Shown here: positions 30,484 through 42,415 of the stretch, piece after piece
Position numbering within the stretch: position 1 is the first letter of the stretch
Layout of the letters: each line of letters begins with the position of its first letter
Made by a program: the position numbers and the translations under genes
Assembly: GCF_036898095.1 (NCBI RefSeq)
Contig: NC_090768.1
Span: 43,127,760-43,191,759 of the forward strand
Source: Palaemon carinicauda
Lineage: Eukaryota; Arthropoda; Malacostraca; Decapoda; Palaemonidae
Length of the DNA stretch: 64,000 nucleotides
Direction: 5' to 3'
Notes under the pieces: model-generated
The model's database searches: none
What the model saw: the letters and a program-made list of their open reading frames with translations, nothing else
What the model was told of the DNA's origin: nothing

Positions 30484-31200
30484 ATCCCATAACCTTTTAA
30501 CCTTTCTCTTGAATACTTTTTATGGGTTGTACGGTCGGCTAAGAAGCCTTCCACATCCTTGTTGATTTGGCGGGTGGTCAATTCTTTCTTGAGAAGCGCC
30601 GAGGTTAAAGGTTGTGATGAGGTCCTTTAGTATGGGTTGCAGCCCTGTATACTTTAGCACCTTTGAGTTGATTCAGCCTCCCAAGAGGAACGCTGCGCTC
30701 AGTAAGGAAGACGATCTTATTAAAGGCAGAGTAACGGTTCAAGTCGACTTCCTTACCAGGTACTTATTATTTCATTGTTATTGTGGATAACTGATTATAT
30801 GAAATACGGGATACTTAGCTATCCTTTAGTCTTGTACACTGGTTTTTCACCCACCCCCCTGGGTGTGAATCAGCTACATGATTATTGGGTAAGTTTAATA
30901 TTGAAAAATGTTATTTTTAATAGTAAAATAAATTTTTGAATATACTTACCCGATAATCATGATTTAATCGACCCTCCCTTCCTCCCCATAGAGAACCAGT
31001 GGACCGAGGAATAATTGAGGAGGTGTCAACAAGAAGTACTTGAGTACCTGGCCACAGGTGGCGCTGGTAAATACACCCCCTTCTAGTATTGTGATAGCTG
31101 GCGTATCCCTCCATAGAATTCTGTCGGGCAACGGAGTTGACAGCTACATGATTATCGGGTAAGTATATTCAAAAATTTATTTTACTAATAAAAATAACAT
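30484..31200 (+). repeat. E4 3' UTR, circle-junction region and right ITR
   Basis: The 3' UTR shares TTGATTTGGCGGGTGGTCAA and AGGAAGTCGACTT-type blocks with E3. The junction palindrome is near 30880-30960; the final ITR ends ATCGGGTAAGTATATTC then AATAACAT at 31200. Confidence 0.85.
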
Positions 31201-31228
31201 ATTAATGTGTAAAACTTTTTTTCTTTAC

Positions 31229-31382
31229 CTCTTCCAGTTTGCCAGATTCGATGGCATCCAGCCATCTTTCCTCTTCGCTGTCTGTATCATCATCTCCTTT
31301 ACCTTCCTTCTTCTTACCGCTCTTTTTACTACCGGATGATTTGCTTTTCTCTGGTTTTGTCTTTGATGACTTTGGAGTGCCT
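31229..31382 (-). CDS. INO80B: INO80B-like coding exon 3 (start of PAPA-1 region)
   Basis: The acceptor TTTGCAG precedes AGGCACTCC, and the donor is GAAGAG|GTAAAG. 154 nt, residues 93-144: a Ser/Lys-rich linker, an acidic DDDTDSEEE run, then RWLDAIESGKLEE, which corresponds to the conserved 'ERWLDALE.GELDD' opening of the PAPA-1 region. The donor lies only 28 bp from the right end of DIRS E4 (31200). Confidence 0.88.
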
Positions 31383-32825
31383 CTGCAAATGCAAATAAAG
31401 TCAAAATTAATTCAAGAATAACACTGCCCTTCTTTCATAAACTTTTATAAGTTAAAATGATACCAAATGTTGTGAGAGTACGGGTATGGTTGATTAATTT
31501 CCATTATACAGCGCTGAATGGCCTTTGATGCCCCAGTGCTTAGCTTAAGGCTTAAATTTTATATTCAATTCAATTCTTTCATAAACTAAAAAATACAATC
31601 TGCACTGACATGTACCTTACAAAATAATGCCCTAAATCTTGAAAACCGCCAATTCTACTGCATAGTACTTTTTTATTCTATAAACTGTAAACCCACATTT
31701 TTTATTATGTCTCACAATTAAAACAAACCAGTTTCAACACTAACATATACTGTAATAAATAATCCATAAACATAAATCAAAGTATATGTGATATCTGAAG
31801 GCTAATACCCCTCTTTAGGATCATAATATGAAACCCATTAAGGCAAATATTACTTAAAAATAAATAATTTCTACGGAAAATTATACACACAATTTTGAAT
31901 AGATGAATGTACTGTATACAGTAAAACTACACCAGATAGCAGAGAGGTTGGTTCCTTTCTAGGACACTGAGCATGACTTCACTCAGCAGACGGCTTTCAT
32001 CTACCGTGTTTGATGGCATAGGTTCTAGAGATGAACTTTGCATAATACAAAGGGTGACAATAAAAATTGTTCTTAAAAGCAAATGTTACTATTAATGAAA
32101 CTAATTTTTTCTATGCTCATGGAACTGATAGTAAAATGAAGTTCACAAACATGTACATAAAAAGAAGAAAATGAGCTTTTCTAAGGAAAGTGACTTGAAG
32201 AACCTAATGAAAAATCGAAAATACATGCTCAGTATATAAACATCACTTCCACTTGAAATCAGGATAAACATTTGACATTAACATACATTGAATTCAACCC
32301 TAATGAAAACACAAAGCTAAGATTGGGTGTTGAAAAAGCAGAAAAAAAAAACAATTACTGACATCGGTAGAAAATTTACAGTGCATTACTAAATTACTCA
32401 AAACAAGAAAAATAAGTCAATGTACATGTAATAAAGAAGAGCAGACAGTTTCAGTCATATGTTTATATTGTTTATTTGATTTGTTATGCACTCACAAAAC
32501 TTGATCTTATTCTCTTTAAATATTAAGAGTTCTTCCATATATTCTCAACTCCAGTGGCTTTCCAATGAGATTATGTCGCCAAGTGCCAGAATTAAACACT
32601 TTCTATGCTAGCAATTAGTAAATTGGCTAAGACATCAGCCATCTATTGAGATACAATCACTAGATATAGAATATTTCAAGGACTAATCACACAGTTGAAT
32701 CTCTCTCTCTTGGTATAGCCTTTTCATTTGTTTATACTACTCCAAATAGTCTGGCCTCTTTCAACACATCTTCTTTCCTCGTATATCTCACAACACTAAA
32801 TGTACTAAGTATTTAATTTTCATAT
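31383..32825. other. INO80B intron 2, first part, no feature
   Basis: AT-rich intron DNA with scattered GTACTGTA motifs; no gene or named repeat seen. Confidence 0.55.
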
Positions 32826-33540
32826 TATTATTATTAAATGCTAAGCTACAACCCTAGTAGGAAAAGCTGGATGCTATAAGCCCAGGGGCCCCAACAGGGA
32901 AAATAGCCCCAGTGAGGAAAGGAAATAAGGAAAAATAAAATATTTTAAGAAAAGTAACATCAAAATAAATATTTCCTATATAAACTATAAAAACTTAACA
33001 AAACAAGAGGAAGAGAAACTAGATAGAACAGTGTGCCTGAGTGTACCCTCAAGCAAGAGAACTCTAACCCAAGACAGTGGAAGACCATGGTACAGAGGCT
33101 ATGGCACTACCCAAGACTAGAGAATAATGGTTTGATTTTGGAGTGTCCTACTAGAAGAGCTGCTTACCATAGCTAAAGAGTCTCTTCTACCCTTACCAAG
33201 AGGAAAGTAGCCACTGAACAATTAAAGTGCAGTAGTTAACCCCTTAGGTGAAGAAGAATTATTTGGCAATCTCAGTGTTGTCAGGTGTATGAGGACAGAG
33301 GAGAATCTGTGTAGGCAAAGGGAAACAACCGTAACTAGAGAGAAGGGTCCTATGTGGTACTGTCTGGCCAGTCAAAGGACCCCATAACTCTAGCAGTAGT
33401 ATCTCAATGGACAGCTGGTGCCCTGGCCAACCTACTACCTATAAAGTGAGTAGCTAATGTAATTGTTCTGTGGCTAAGTCAATGTACAGTAGTAGGGTTG
33501 GCCAATGCACCAGCTATAGTTATTGGGTCCTTTGGCCAGA
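32826..33540 (-). repeat. Dispersed repeat family R, long minus copy
   Basis: Starts with (ATT)n at 32826, then AAATGCTAAGCTACAACCCT, GGAAAAGCTGGATGCTATAA, GCCCCAACAGGGAAAATAGC, then CAAGCAAGAGAACTCTAACC and CCATGGTACAGAGGCTATGG, continuing to GGGTCCTTTGGCCAG. About 0.7 kb, the longest copy here, and so a guide to the full unit. Confidence 0.65.
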
Positions 33541-34770
33541 TACATTGAATCCCTCTCTGTTTACGGCTCATTTTTCCTTTGCCTGCACATACACAGAATA
33601 GTCTGGTCTATTCTTTACACATTCTCCTCTTTCCTCATAGGCCTGACAACACTTAAAAAACGAAAAATTCTTCTTCACTCCAGGGGTTAACTACAGTACA
33701 GTACTGTAATTGATCAGTAGCTACTTTTCTCTTGATAAGGGTAGAAGACACTTCAGCTATGGTAAGCAGCTTTTCTAGGATGAAACTCCAAAATCAAACC
33801 ATTGTTCTTTAGTCTTGGGTAGTTCTGTAAGCCTCTGTACCAAGATCTTTCACTGTCTGGTTAGAGTTCTCTTCATTGAAGGTACACTCAGGCATTATTC
33901 TATTTGTTTCCTTATTTCTTTTCCTCACTAGGCTATTTTCCCTGTTGGAGCCCTTGGGCTTATAGCATTCTTCTTTTCCAACTAGGGTTGTAGCTTTGCA
34001 AATAATAATAATACTCACTAACCACATGGTTAGGGCAGAAGAGACCTTAGCTATGCAAACAGACTTCAGCTATGGTAAGCAGCTCTTTGAGGAGGACACT
34101 CCAAAATTAAACCATTGTTCTTTAGTCTTGGGTAGTTCTGTAGCCTATGTACCATGGTCTTTCACTGTCTGGTTCGAGTTCTCTTCCTTGAGGGTACACT
34201 CAGGCATTATTCTATTTGTTTCCTTATTTCCTTTCCTCACTGGGCTATTTCTCCCTGTTGGAGCCCTTGGGCTTATAGCATTCTTCTTTTCCAACTAGGG
34301 TTGTAGCTTTGCAAATAATAATAATACTCACTAACTACATGGTTAAGGCAGAAGAGACCTTAGCTATGCAAAAAGACTTCAGCTAGGGTAAGCAGCTCTT
34401 CGAGGAGGACACTCCCAAATTAAACCATTGTTCTTTGGTCTGGGGTAGTTCTGTAGCCTCTGTACCAGGGTCTTTCACTGTCTGGTTCGAGCTCTCTTCC
34501 TTGAGGGCATACTGAGGCATTATTCTATATGTTTCCTTATTTCCTTTCCCAACTGGGCTATTTTCCCTGTTGGAGCCCTTGGGCTTATAGCATTCTTCTT
34601 TTCCAACTAGGGCTGTAGCTAAACAAATAATATTAATAATAGTAACTATCCACATGGTTAGGGCAGAAGAGACCTTAGCTATGTAAGCATGTCTTCTAGA
34701 ACAAGACCACTCCAAATTTAACCCCTGTTCTCTAGTCTTAGAGAGTATCATAGACTGCACCCTAGCCTTC
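33541..34770 (+). repeat. Dispersed repeat family R, three tandem ~313-bp partial copies
   Basis: After a head-to-head start at 33540, the unit TCACTAACCACATGGTTAGG ... GGTTGTAGCTTTGCAAATAATAATAATAC repeats with a spacing of about 313 bp (34014, 34327, about 34645). Copies are 85-90% alike. Short ORFs across them are translation of repeat, not genes. Confidence 0.75.
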
Positions 34771-35116
34771 CTTTATAAAGTACAGGTATCAGGTAAGAGT
34801 TCTCTTGCTTGAAGGTACACTCAAAAAATACTTTTTTTCTATCAATTTACACTTCCTTTCCTCTTCCCATATGGATTAATTAAAGGGCCAAGGATGCCTG
34901 GTGGATAACAAGAGGTTTTGTTTTCCTTATATTTTCAAAACCATCGCTGCTATCCTTTCTTCACTCAAAAATTAATAGACTGTCACTATCTTTTCTTTAA
35001 CTATAATATTTGTATAAATATAAATACCTGAATCTTTCAGAAAAACAATGGTTCCAGCCCTAAATAATAAGTGGCAAAAAAAAAAATTAAAGATAAAACG
35101 GGACAAGGTTACTTAC
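34771..35116. other. Intron 2, distal part, no feature
   Basis: AT-rich intron next to the donor of exon 2; nothing recognised. Confidence 0.5.
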
Positions 35117-35312
35117 GGTTTCTCAGGAGAAGATTCTGGTATTTTAATCTTCAGTTTCAAGCTCTGATTAGGTGAATCATCAATTTCATCTACAACAGAG
35201 ATATCTACATCTTCTAAATCTTCAACATTTATGATCTTCTCTACTTCCTCTTTCTTGGAGGACTTCTTGTGCTTGTGTTTCTTTGGCTTTTTCACTACGT
35301 TCATAACTAATG
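35117..35312 (-). CDS. INO80B: INO80B-like coding exon 2
   Basis: The acceptor TTTTGTTTCAG precedes CATTAGTTATG, and the donor is CC|GTAAGT. 196 nt, residues 28-93. It encodes a lysine cluster (KKPKKHKHKKSSKKEE) and then an acidic stretch (VEDLEDVDISVVDEIDD), followed by SLKLKIKIPESSPEKP. This charged, low-complexity N-terminal half is usual for INO80B. Ends in phase 2 and is completed by the A that opens exon 3 (CCA, Pro). Confidence 0.85.
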
Positions 35313-37490
35313 CTGAAACAAAATAAAAAAAATCAGTAAACAGAATTAAATGACATGGGAACTTTTCAGAAATTATATCTTTTAAGAAAATCCTGCCCCA
35401 CTTAATCTAAATAAAGTACAGTAAGTGTCTGTAGTTACTCTGTGTAACACATAATACACATCATTATTTTAGACTTTGTTTCATATGAATTTTATATAAA
35501 AAAACAAATGTAAACTGATCAACTTCTGAATACTCTCTTGGATATGCATCAACACAATTTGTCATTTGTACCAGTAGTTTTTATCTTTATTCTATTCTAT
35601 CTCACTTTATTACCCATGCATTCTCTTCTTTTAGATTCCATCCATCATTCTTGTTAGCTAATATTTGGATACATTATAAAGACTAAACTAGTCAAAGAAG
35701 TTAGATGTGATTTTCACAGCTACAGTAAGACATCAGAAACACTATACGTTACTATAAAAGTTAGGAGTTCTAAATCGGCACTGATTGCCAAGAGTGAAGC
35801 CAAATCTAAAATAAATTACTCTACATACTGTACTGAGCTAACAATATATCACTTAACTCTTGCAAGGACAATATTGGCACGATCAAAATGGTTTTTCAAC
35901 TTTTACATAAAGTACAGTACTGTACTCTGAAATCAATATATCCTAACCTAACATAGTTCACTGTAACCTTCATAGGGACTATGACAGAGAATGGATAGTG
36001 GACTAAGTCCCCAGTTCCCCTAACCAATCAATCCTCATCTTAGCATCATAGATCTCTAGTTATGTTATCTTTGATAGTATCAAATCATCTCCGGCTTTTG
36101 AATAGTAAGTACTGGCTGCTTTACAATATCCAAGCCCTAATTCCTTCACATAATTTCAAATTAAGGCCAGAAAGACCAGGCAGATTCCATATCTCATTCT
36201 AATGTTAAGCATAATGTATCTATCTTCAGTCTAAGCCAACCCTTATTTTCTTTTTTTCTTTTCCAGATGGTGGTAAGATTATTTTTCCATATGTGGAACA
36301 GCAATTCAGAAATTACGGTATGATGGATTCATGAAGAAATTAACCCTTCTGCTCATTCTTAAATTAACCCTTCAGCTCATTCTTAAATTGGTGAGTTTAT
36401 TTTTTCCATAACTTTATTTATTTTATTACATGATGTAATTAATAGTATATGAGTTAATAATTTAAGGGCTTTTGTTCTTGGCCAAGCAAACTACAATTGT
36501 GTGAACTTATTAATGATAGCCGTAGTTATATAAAGTACAGTACTGATATTAGCACCGAGAAAATGCGTGTAGGAGATGTAATGCCCACTGTACAAGGAAA
36601 TATATTCAAGGTGGAATAATTCTATTACTGACAAACTTTGGTTAATATACTGTGCTGTGTGATGCAAAATGGCATTTGCTTGATTAGTAATGCATTTATG
36701 ATTTACAGTTCTAAACAGTAATATTGGCCCAATTCTCATCCAATATTTCTACCATTACAGATTAGTTTATCTAATTAAATTCAACTATTTGCAGTAACCC
36801 CTTTCTTCCAAATTTTATTAACCATCACAAAGATAAATACTGTAATTGTACCTGTATTTCCTTTATTTTCATCTCCAATACTGTAGGTTTTCTCACACTG
36901 AAATACAGTAGTACCTGTCATTCATGTATTTTATCATTTCTTAGCCAATCACATTCAGTTCCTTATACACACTTTTGTTCAGAGAATATTGGTACCTAGC
37001 ACAGTAAGGGCTCTCTAAGTCAGACTAAAGGGGCTCTTGCCAATCAAACATCCAGCAGTTTTACACTGGCAATTACAATATTCCGTCGCCATAATGTGGC
37101 TCATGTTTCGTGGCCTCAGTGCATTGGGGTTTTTAAAAATATGTTTTAATCTCGTGTATTTTTTGCCAAATTGCGCAAACACGTGAGATACAAAAAAGTG
37201 TAAATTCCTAAAGAAATAGCAAGTCGTGACATACCACTTTGTCTGTACTCACATGAGATATTACAAGGCAAGTTATTAATTGACAGGCAGGAGTCAACCA
37301 ATGAGAGCATGAAGATTGGCCATAGAGTACAGCTAACTGTATCACGCCTTGCAGCTTCTCCCAAATGTGCATTGATTTTGTTTAAGTCTCATTATAGTAA
37401 CGTGTTCCCGCGTTTAGTGAAGTTTTAGTGTTTTCTTGTATTTTTTTTCAAATCCTTATGATGATGCCCAAACACCTTACTCCTTTTCAG
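35313..37490. other. INO80B intron 1, part, no gene seen
   Basis: AT-rich, many GTACTGTAC-type short motifs. The part from about 37000 may be the 5' region of the Tigger remnant that follows. Confidence 0.5.
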
Positions 37491-37496
37491 GACTGG

Positions 37497-37689
37497 TAGT
37501 GAGCCAAAGCAGCAAAGGAAGATGCTGACCATAGTTGAGAAGATGAAACTTCTCAATATGTTGAAAGAAGGCAGAAGTTTTGCGGCAGTTCAACGTCATT
37601 ACAACATCGAGTCAACCGTTCGCTACATTAAGAGAGATGAGAAGAATATCATAGTCATCATTCAAGCCTGGCTGCAATATCTTCGACGG
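37497..37689 (+). pseudogene. Tigger/pogo transposase N-terminal fragment (CENP-B-type HTH)
   Basis: One frame reads SEPKQQRKMLTIVEKMKLLN, MLKEGRSFAAVQRHYNIEST and VRYIKRDEKNI. This is the helix-turn-helix start of Tigger/pogo transposases and CENP-B (typically KRKMLTI.EKV.LLD, AV.RHYGINESTVRYIKK). About 60 residues; one residue in NESTV is lost. It ends CGACG|GTGAGT, a good donor, so it may have been a separate exon. The DDE domain is not nearby. Confidence 0.75.
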
Positions 37690-37705
37690 TGAGTAGAACC
37701 TCTCA

Positions 37706-37730
37706 CTCACACACACACACACACACCCAC

Positions 37731-37826
<96 letters not shown>
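37706..37826. repeat. (CA)n(GA)n microsatellite
   Basis: (CA)n then long (GA)n, nearly perfect. Directly follows the Tigger exon fragment. Confidence 0.95.
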
Positions 37827-37827
<1 letters not shown>

Positions 37828-38216
37828 TAAAATTAAAACTCTTTTATGATTAAATAACTTATAATAATTTTTAATGCAACTGCTTCTATACTTTTTACTG
37901 TATGTACTGTTCACAAAAAGTTTTCGTAAATATCAAAGTGTTTTCTATACAGTGAACCCTCGCTACTTCGCGGTTCGACCATCGCGGATTCACCACTTCG
38001 CGGATTTTTTTCATAACCCATGTCTATACATATATTGCGGATTTTCCGGAAATATCGAAAATACCGCGATGTGACCGATGGTGCGAGATTGGAGAAAGTA
38101 AGGAAAATTAAATCATGATTGATTTTCAATATAAATGAAACTTTGAGGAGCAACAAAGATATCATTTGTTAGAGAGATAGAGAGAGGTAAGGAATGGGAG
38201 GTAGTGAAAAGTAGCC

Positions 38217-38219
<3 letters not shown>

Positions 38220-38297
<78 letters not shown>
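38220..38297. repeat. (GA)n microsatellite
   Basis: Perfect GA repeat of about 39 units inside the Tigger-like element. Confidence 0.95.
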
Positions 38298-38299
<2 letters not shown>

Positions 38300-38760
38300 T
38301 TAAATGTAATAAACAAAAAAATTTGATAGGTTATAACACATTGTGCTTATGTAATATCAACTGTATACTGTAGACGGTTTGAATAAGTTAAGAAATGGTA
38401 TAAATGATACTTTGTTAGTGTATTCGTACACACTCAAGAGCGGCAGCTAGATGACAGCTGATCTAATCACAGCCAAAGTAAAAAAAAAAAGTCAACAATA
38501 CTCGATTTTTAAAACACACCCGAAATTTAAAAACAAAAGTACACGCTTTCTTAATGTGCAATTAACTATTTAAAGAGTGGCAATTTTCTAGAATAAAATT
38601 ATATTTCCCAAAAAATAGTGGTTTGCTGATGAAATCGGATGCCCTATTTTTGGCTATGATTGAAATGGATGTAGACTCGGCCTAATTATTTCATTTCGTA
38701 TTTAATTGACATTAAGAAAACTAATTTTAGTTTCTTCATCTAAATGTAAGTATTGTATAA

Positions 38761-38763
<3 letters not shown>

Positions 38764-38835
<72 letters not shown>
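38764..38835. repeat. (GA)n microsatellite
   Basis: Perfect GA repeat of about 36 units inside the Tigger-like element. Confidence 0.95.
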
Positions 38836-38840
<5 letters not shown>

Positions 38841-39041
38841 TCAGCTGTTGTAATCAAATGGCGTGTTTTTGTTTCGTGAGAATTTCATCGCCACGACTTT
38901 AACAACAACATACTGTACTGAACTTTACAGTATTATACAGACTACTGTACTGTAATATGATAAAGTAAAATATTTGTAATCTATTTTATATGAAATGGGG
39001 CTATTTTTGTTTTGTTTAAAATTTACATTTACGTATGTAAA

Positions 39042-39046
<5 letters not shown>

Positions 39047-39107
<61 letters not shown>
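39047..39107. repeat. (CT)n microsatellite
   Basis: Perfect CT repeat of about 30 units inside the Tigger-like element. Confidence 0.95.
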
Positions 39108-39110
<3 letters not shown>

Positions 39111-39757
39111 GATTGTTTTCCTGCTTTGCTACGTATGTATGATTTTATATAGATACGGTAAATAATATTTGTAATAACATATTTTATAAAAGCTTTTACT
39201 GTAATATCATTATTTATCACTTTCATCATGCGGGTTAAATTCCTTAGTTTGTTTACTGAGCGTACTTTATGACGCCGTCGTTTCAGGCGGCGTCATAAAG
39301 AAAAAAATTTCATTTGGAAGTCCTAAGAAAAATTAAGTAAAACATCAGGAATAACCAAATCAACATACTGTACTGAATAATCAATATAATTGATGCAAAA
39401 ACTAACCTATAAACAGATGTGTAAATGCGTTTGTTTCTTCATTATGATCAGAGATGAACGTAAACAAAACATTGGTTGCCATTTTTTATCGTGCTTTTTG
39501 GCGTGTTTAGGAAACGCATGATATAAAGTCGCCTTTAATATTTGTGCCTGTTTTAGTTTAGGGTACTGTATTACATGCATTAAGTGTTCTGTACATTAAA
39601 GGGTAGTTTGTTAACAGTACTACGTACAAGGGAAGGTTTTAAAAGTCTGAATATACATGTTAAATAAATAGGTAAATATGGTGTTACTACTTCGCGGATT
39701 TTCACCTATCGCGGCCGCGTCTGGAACCTATCTACCGCGATAAACGAGGGTTCACTG

Positions 39758-42415
39758 TATAATATTATACTGTACAAGATTGCGGTCTAATATTAGTATG
39801 GGGGAGGTTTATAAAGGTTTAAAAAATACGTAAATAAGATAAACAGAACAATTTTTCAACTATCGGTGGTTTGGGGGGGAACCAATTATCAGCGATAGCT
39901 GAGGGAATACAGTACTGAATTCTTTCCCCAGAAAAAATTCTTACTTTTTCCATCAATGACTGTTCTATACTTCAATTGGGGGAAAGCAAACATTAGTGCT
40001 TTGCATCAACACTAATTGTTTGAAATACACGTATCAAAATTCAAGGTAAGCAGTCGGAAAAGTATACTATAGGCTATGATTCATGTATCTAGCTAGAAAA
40101 TTAACCTACATATATTGAATTTAGCTGTAAAGGAATAGGATTCCAAGTATAAAAGCAACACCAACTGCTGGCTTTAAAAGTAAAAGAAGAATTAAATAAT
40201 TCCTATCCCAAGATTACAAGCGGTTGAAATGACAGGTCAGGCCAATATGAAGAAACTATCTACCAAAATTTTGACCTAGTCATTTACTTTTGGGGTAGTA
40301 TGTAGATTTTATCTTATTTCCACCCAATCAAAAAATTAATGCAGAATAAACATTGCTCAGCATATTTTTGAAACCTTTGAAAATTATCATACCTGACCAG
40401 TTATTCATGAATTGAATTTCATGAAGCTACTGCAATTTCTTCCAATAGAACATATATTGCAAATGAACATAGCCTAGGGTATATCGTGATTTGAAGGATG
40501 GGTCGTAGGCGTGGGGTAGCCCCCTCAGTAAATAAGGATGAAGCAATCTAAATAAGATTAAGTGAAGGTATGTTAGGCTAGAATATATCTCGCTGATTTT
40601 ATTACAAAAAAAAAGAAAAAAGGAAGCAGTCAGCTGTACCGTAAAAATCAGGCTTGAAATTCCCCTTAATTATACTGTACCTTCAAGCAGTATTTGTCTA
40701 CAATTCTATGTTTGCACCTACTTTTAAGACAAGTCATCAACATTATAATAAAACCAACTAAGCCAGTATTAGATCTTTACCTCTGTGCTGTTCATAGACA
40801 CTACTAAGATGTTTGATAAATAAGAACACTGATGTAGATCAGTTAAAGTAAAAGAGGGACATGAGGATGAAGATTTTCCCAATGAGTAAGGACATGGCAT
40901 CCTACGGTAGGTTAGGTTAGATGGGGGTAATATAGGGCTTTGGCATTATTTAATGTTGGTGCATGGGTAAAGATTTACAAATATACTTACCTCATCCAGG
41001 ATTACCAAGGTTATGTCATATAGCCTTTTGTTAAAGGCTTGCCTGTTAGTATAAGAGGATACCAAGGCTAATGGGTAATGGAGCCTGGGAGGATAATATT
41101 AATTAGATGGGATCTTTAAAACCTGAAAGATATAGGTTTTTGAATGTTATCGTCACCAAAATGGTTTGAAGTCATTAAAAATATACTAGGAAAATCTCAT
41201 TTTCTCTGAAAACCTTATTGGCAACTTACACAATATTTTGTAAGGACAAGGCGTCTTAGATTAGGTAAAATATGATTTTTCAGTTGTATCTTCTTGCGTA
41301 TCAAAAATCTTTATAACTTGAAAAATACAGGTTTCCAACAGTTAATTTTTTGCATCAGATAGGATTGACCGTTCCATCGGAAGTGTGGTTAACATGAAAA
41401 TCTTATATTTTTTTTTCATAGGTCTAAGAAGTAACCTAGAAGTAATTTTTTATATAATAATGTAATTAATTTCTTGTGAAAAATGACAAGGTCAATGTAC
41501 TAGAATTGATGCTTGCATCATCTAAGTTGAATTTTGAATTATTGGTTTCTGAAGCAAACACAGGGTTAAGACTTTAATCTTAGGGTAAACTAAGGATACC
41601 CCATTCTAAGGGTTAGTCACAGGGGAGAGTTGCACCTCCAGAAGTAAGGATATAGGTTCCTAGGTTAGGTTGTGCTCTTGTTTGTTTCTCCTATAAAATA
41701 AGATTTTTCAGTCATAAGTTCTTGAACTTTTTTAAAATGGCTATACAGTAGTTTGAAAAACATGTATTTCCCCCAATTATTTTAATCAAAATAGTTCTAA
41801 GTACACCATAAACACTTCATATTTTCTTCATTAGTGTGCTACAGTTATTTACCAAAAATTATCCTCAGACAATAGCCAGTTCAAGGGGGTCTTATTAGGT
41901 TGTTTCAAGTTACCCAGTCCACAGAGTAGCTGAGGATAACGAGAGAATGGTGTTAAGGGAATTAACTCTTTCTGACATAAAGATTGATGTAATTATTTCT
42001 GGTTTTCAAAGAAATCTCAACTGGTCAGGTAAGGACATATCCAGAGGTTTTAGAACATGATGGACAGTTTATATTTTATACACGATAGCGATAGTTGAAC
42101 ATAGGAAAGATATACCGAACCACAGAGCTAAAAAAACATGGTGTATGTATGATAGCGGCCACATGCATGTATGATTACGGCAAACTTAGAATACGGCAGT
42201 GTAAGGGGGTCGCAGGGGGGGTTAGCCCCCGTTAGGTAAGTAAGGACACGGCTTGTAGGTTAGGGGGTAAAGTTGAGGTTAGTTGATATTCATTTTTAAT
42301 CCACAAGGGAGGAGCTGGCCGCTAACATATAAAGGCTCCAAAAAAATCTGCCCAAACCACCCTAAAATTACATAAGGTAGTTGATTCAACAATTTTACTG
42401 GCTAAAATAACTTAC
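39758..42415. other. INO80B intron 1, proximal part, no gene seen
   Basis: 2.6 kb with moderate AT content and many GGTTAGG / TAGGTTAG words (for example 40905-40922 and 42230-42270). No coding frame or named repeat. Confidence 0.5.

Larger units (their letters stand above)
24525..31200 (+). mobile_element. DIRS retrotransposon E4, decayed and deleted, in intron 3 of the INO80B-like gene
   Basis: 6.7 kb, antisense to the host gene. Left end TTTTCAATATTAAACTTACC, right end CTAATAAAAATAACAT. ITRs 24540-24700 and 31010-31160 are inverse copies (GTCGGGCAACGGAGTTGACA against TGTCAACTCCGTTGCCCGACA). The circle-junction region is at 30880-30960. Coding parts are a broken gag, a pol that lacks the RT palm start, and a recombinase with stops. 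Makes up 95% of intron 3. Confidence 0.9.
37950..39757. mobile_element. Non-autonomous Tigger/pogo-like DNA transposon
   Basis: Ends CAGTGAACCCTCGCTACTTC and CGATAAACGAGGGTTCACTG form inverted repeats, each flanked by TA (37948-37949 and 39758-39759). The subterminal CGCGGATT / CTATCGCGG blocks are typical of Tigger. 1.8 kb, no transposase, and it carries three (GA)n/(CT)n tracts (38220-38297, 38764-38835, 39047-39107) plus a 12-bp-stem hairpin at 39265-39300. Inserted in intron 1. Confidence 0.85.

Noticed and set aside
37497..37689. A host CENP-B-like gene
   Set aside because: A single short exon-like piece with a lost residue in the HTH, beside Tigger tips; a transposon remnant is more likely.
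37612..39229. Ser/Leu and Arg/Glu repeat ORFs
   Set aside because: Translation of (GA)n/(CT)n tracts.
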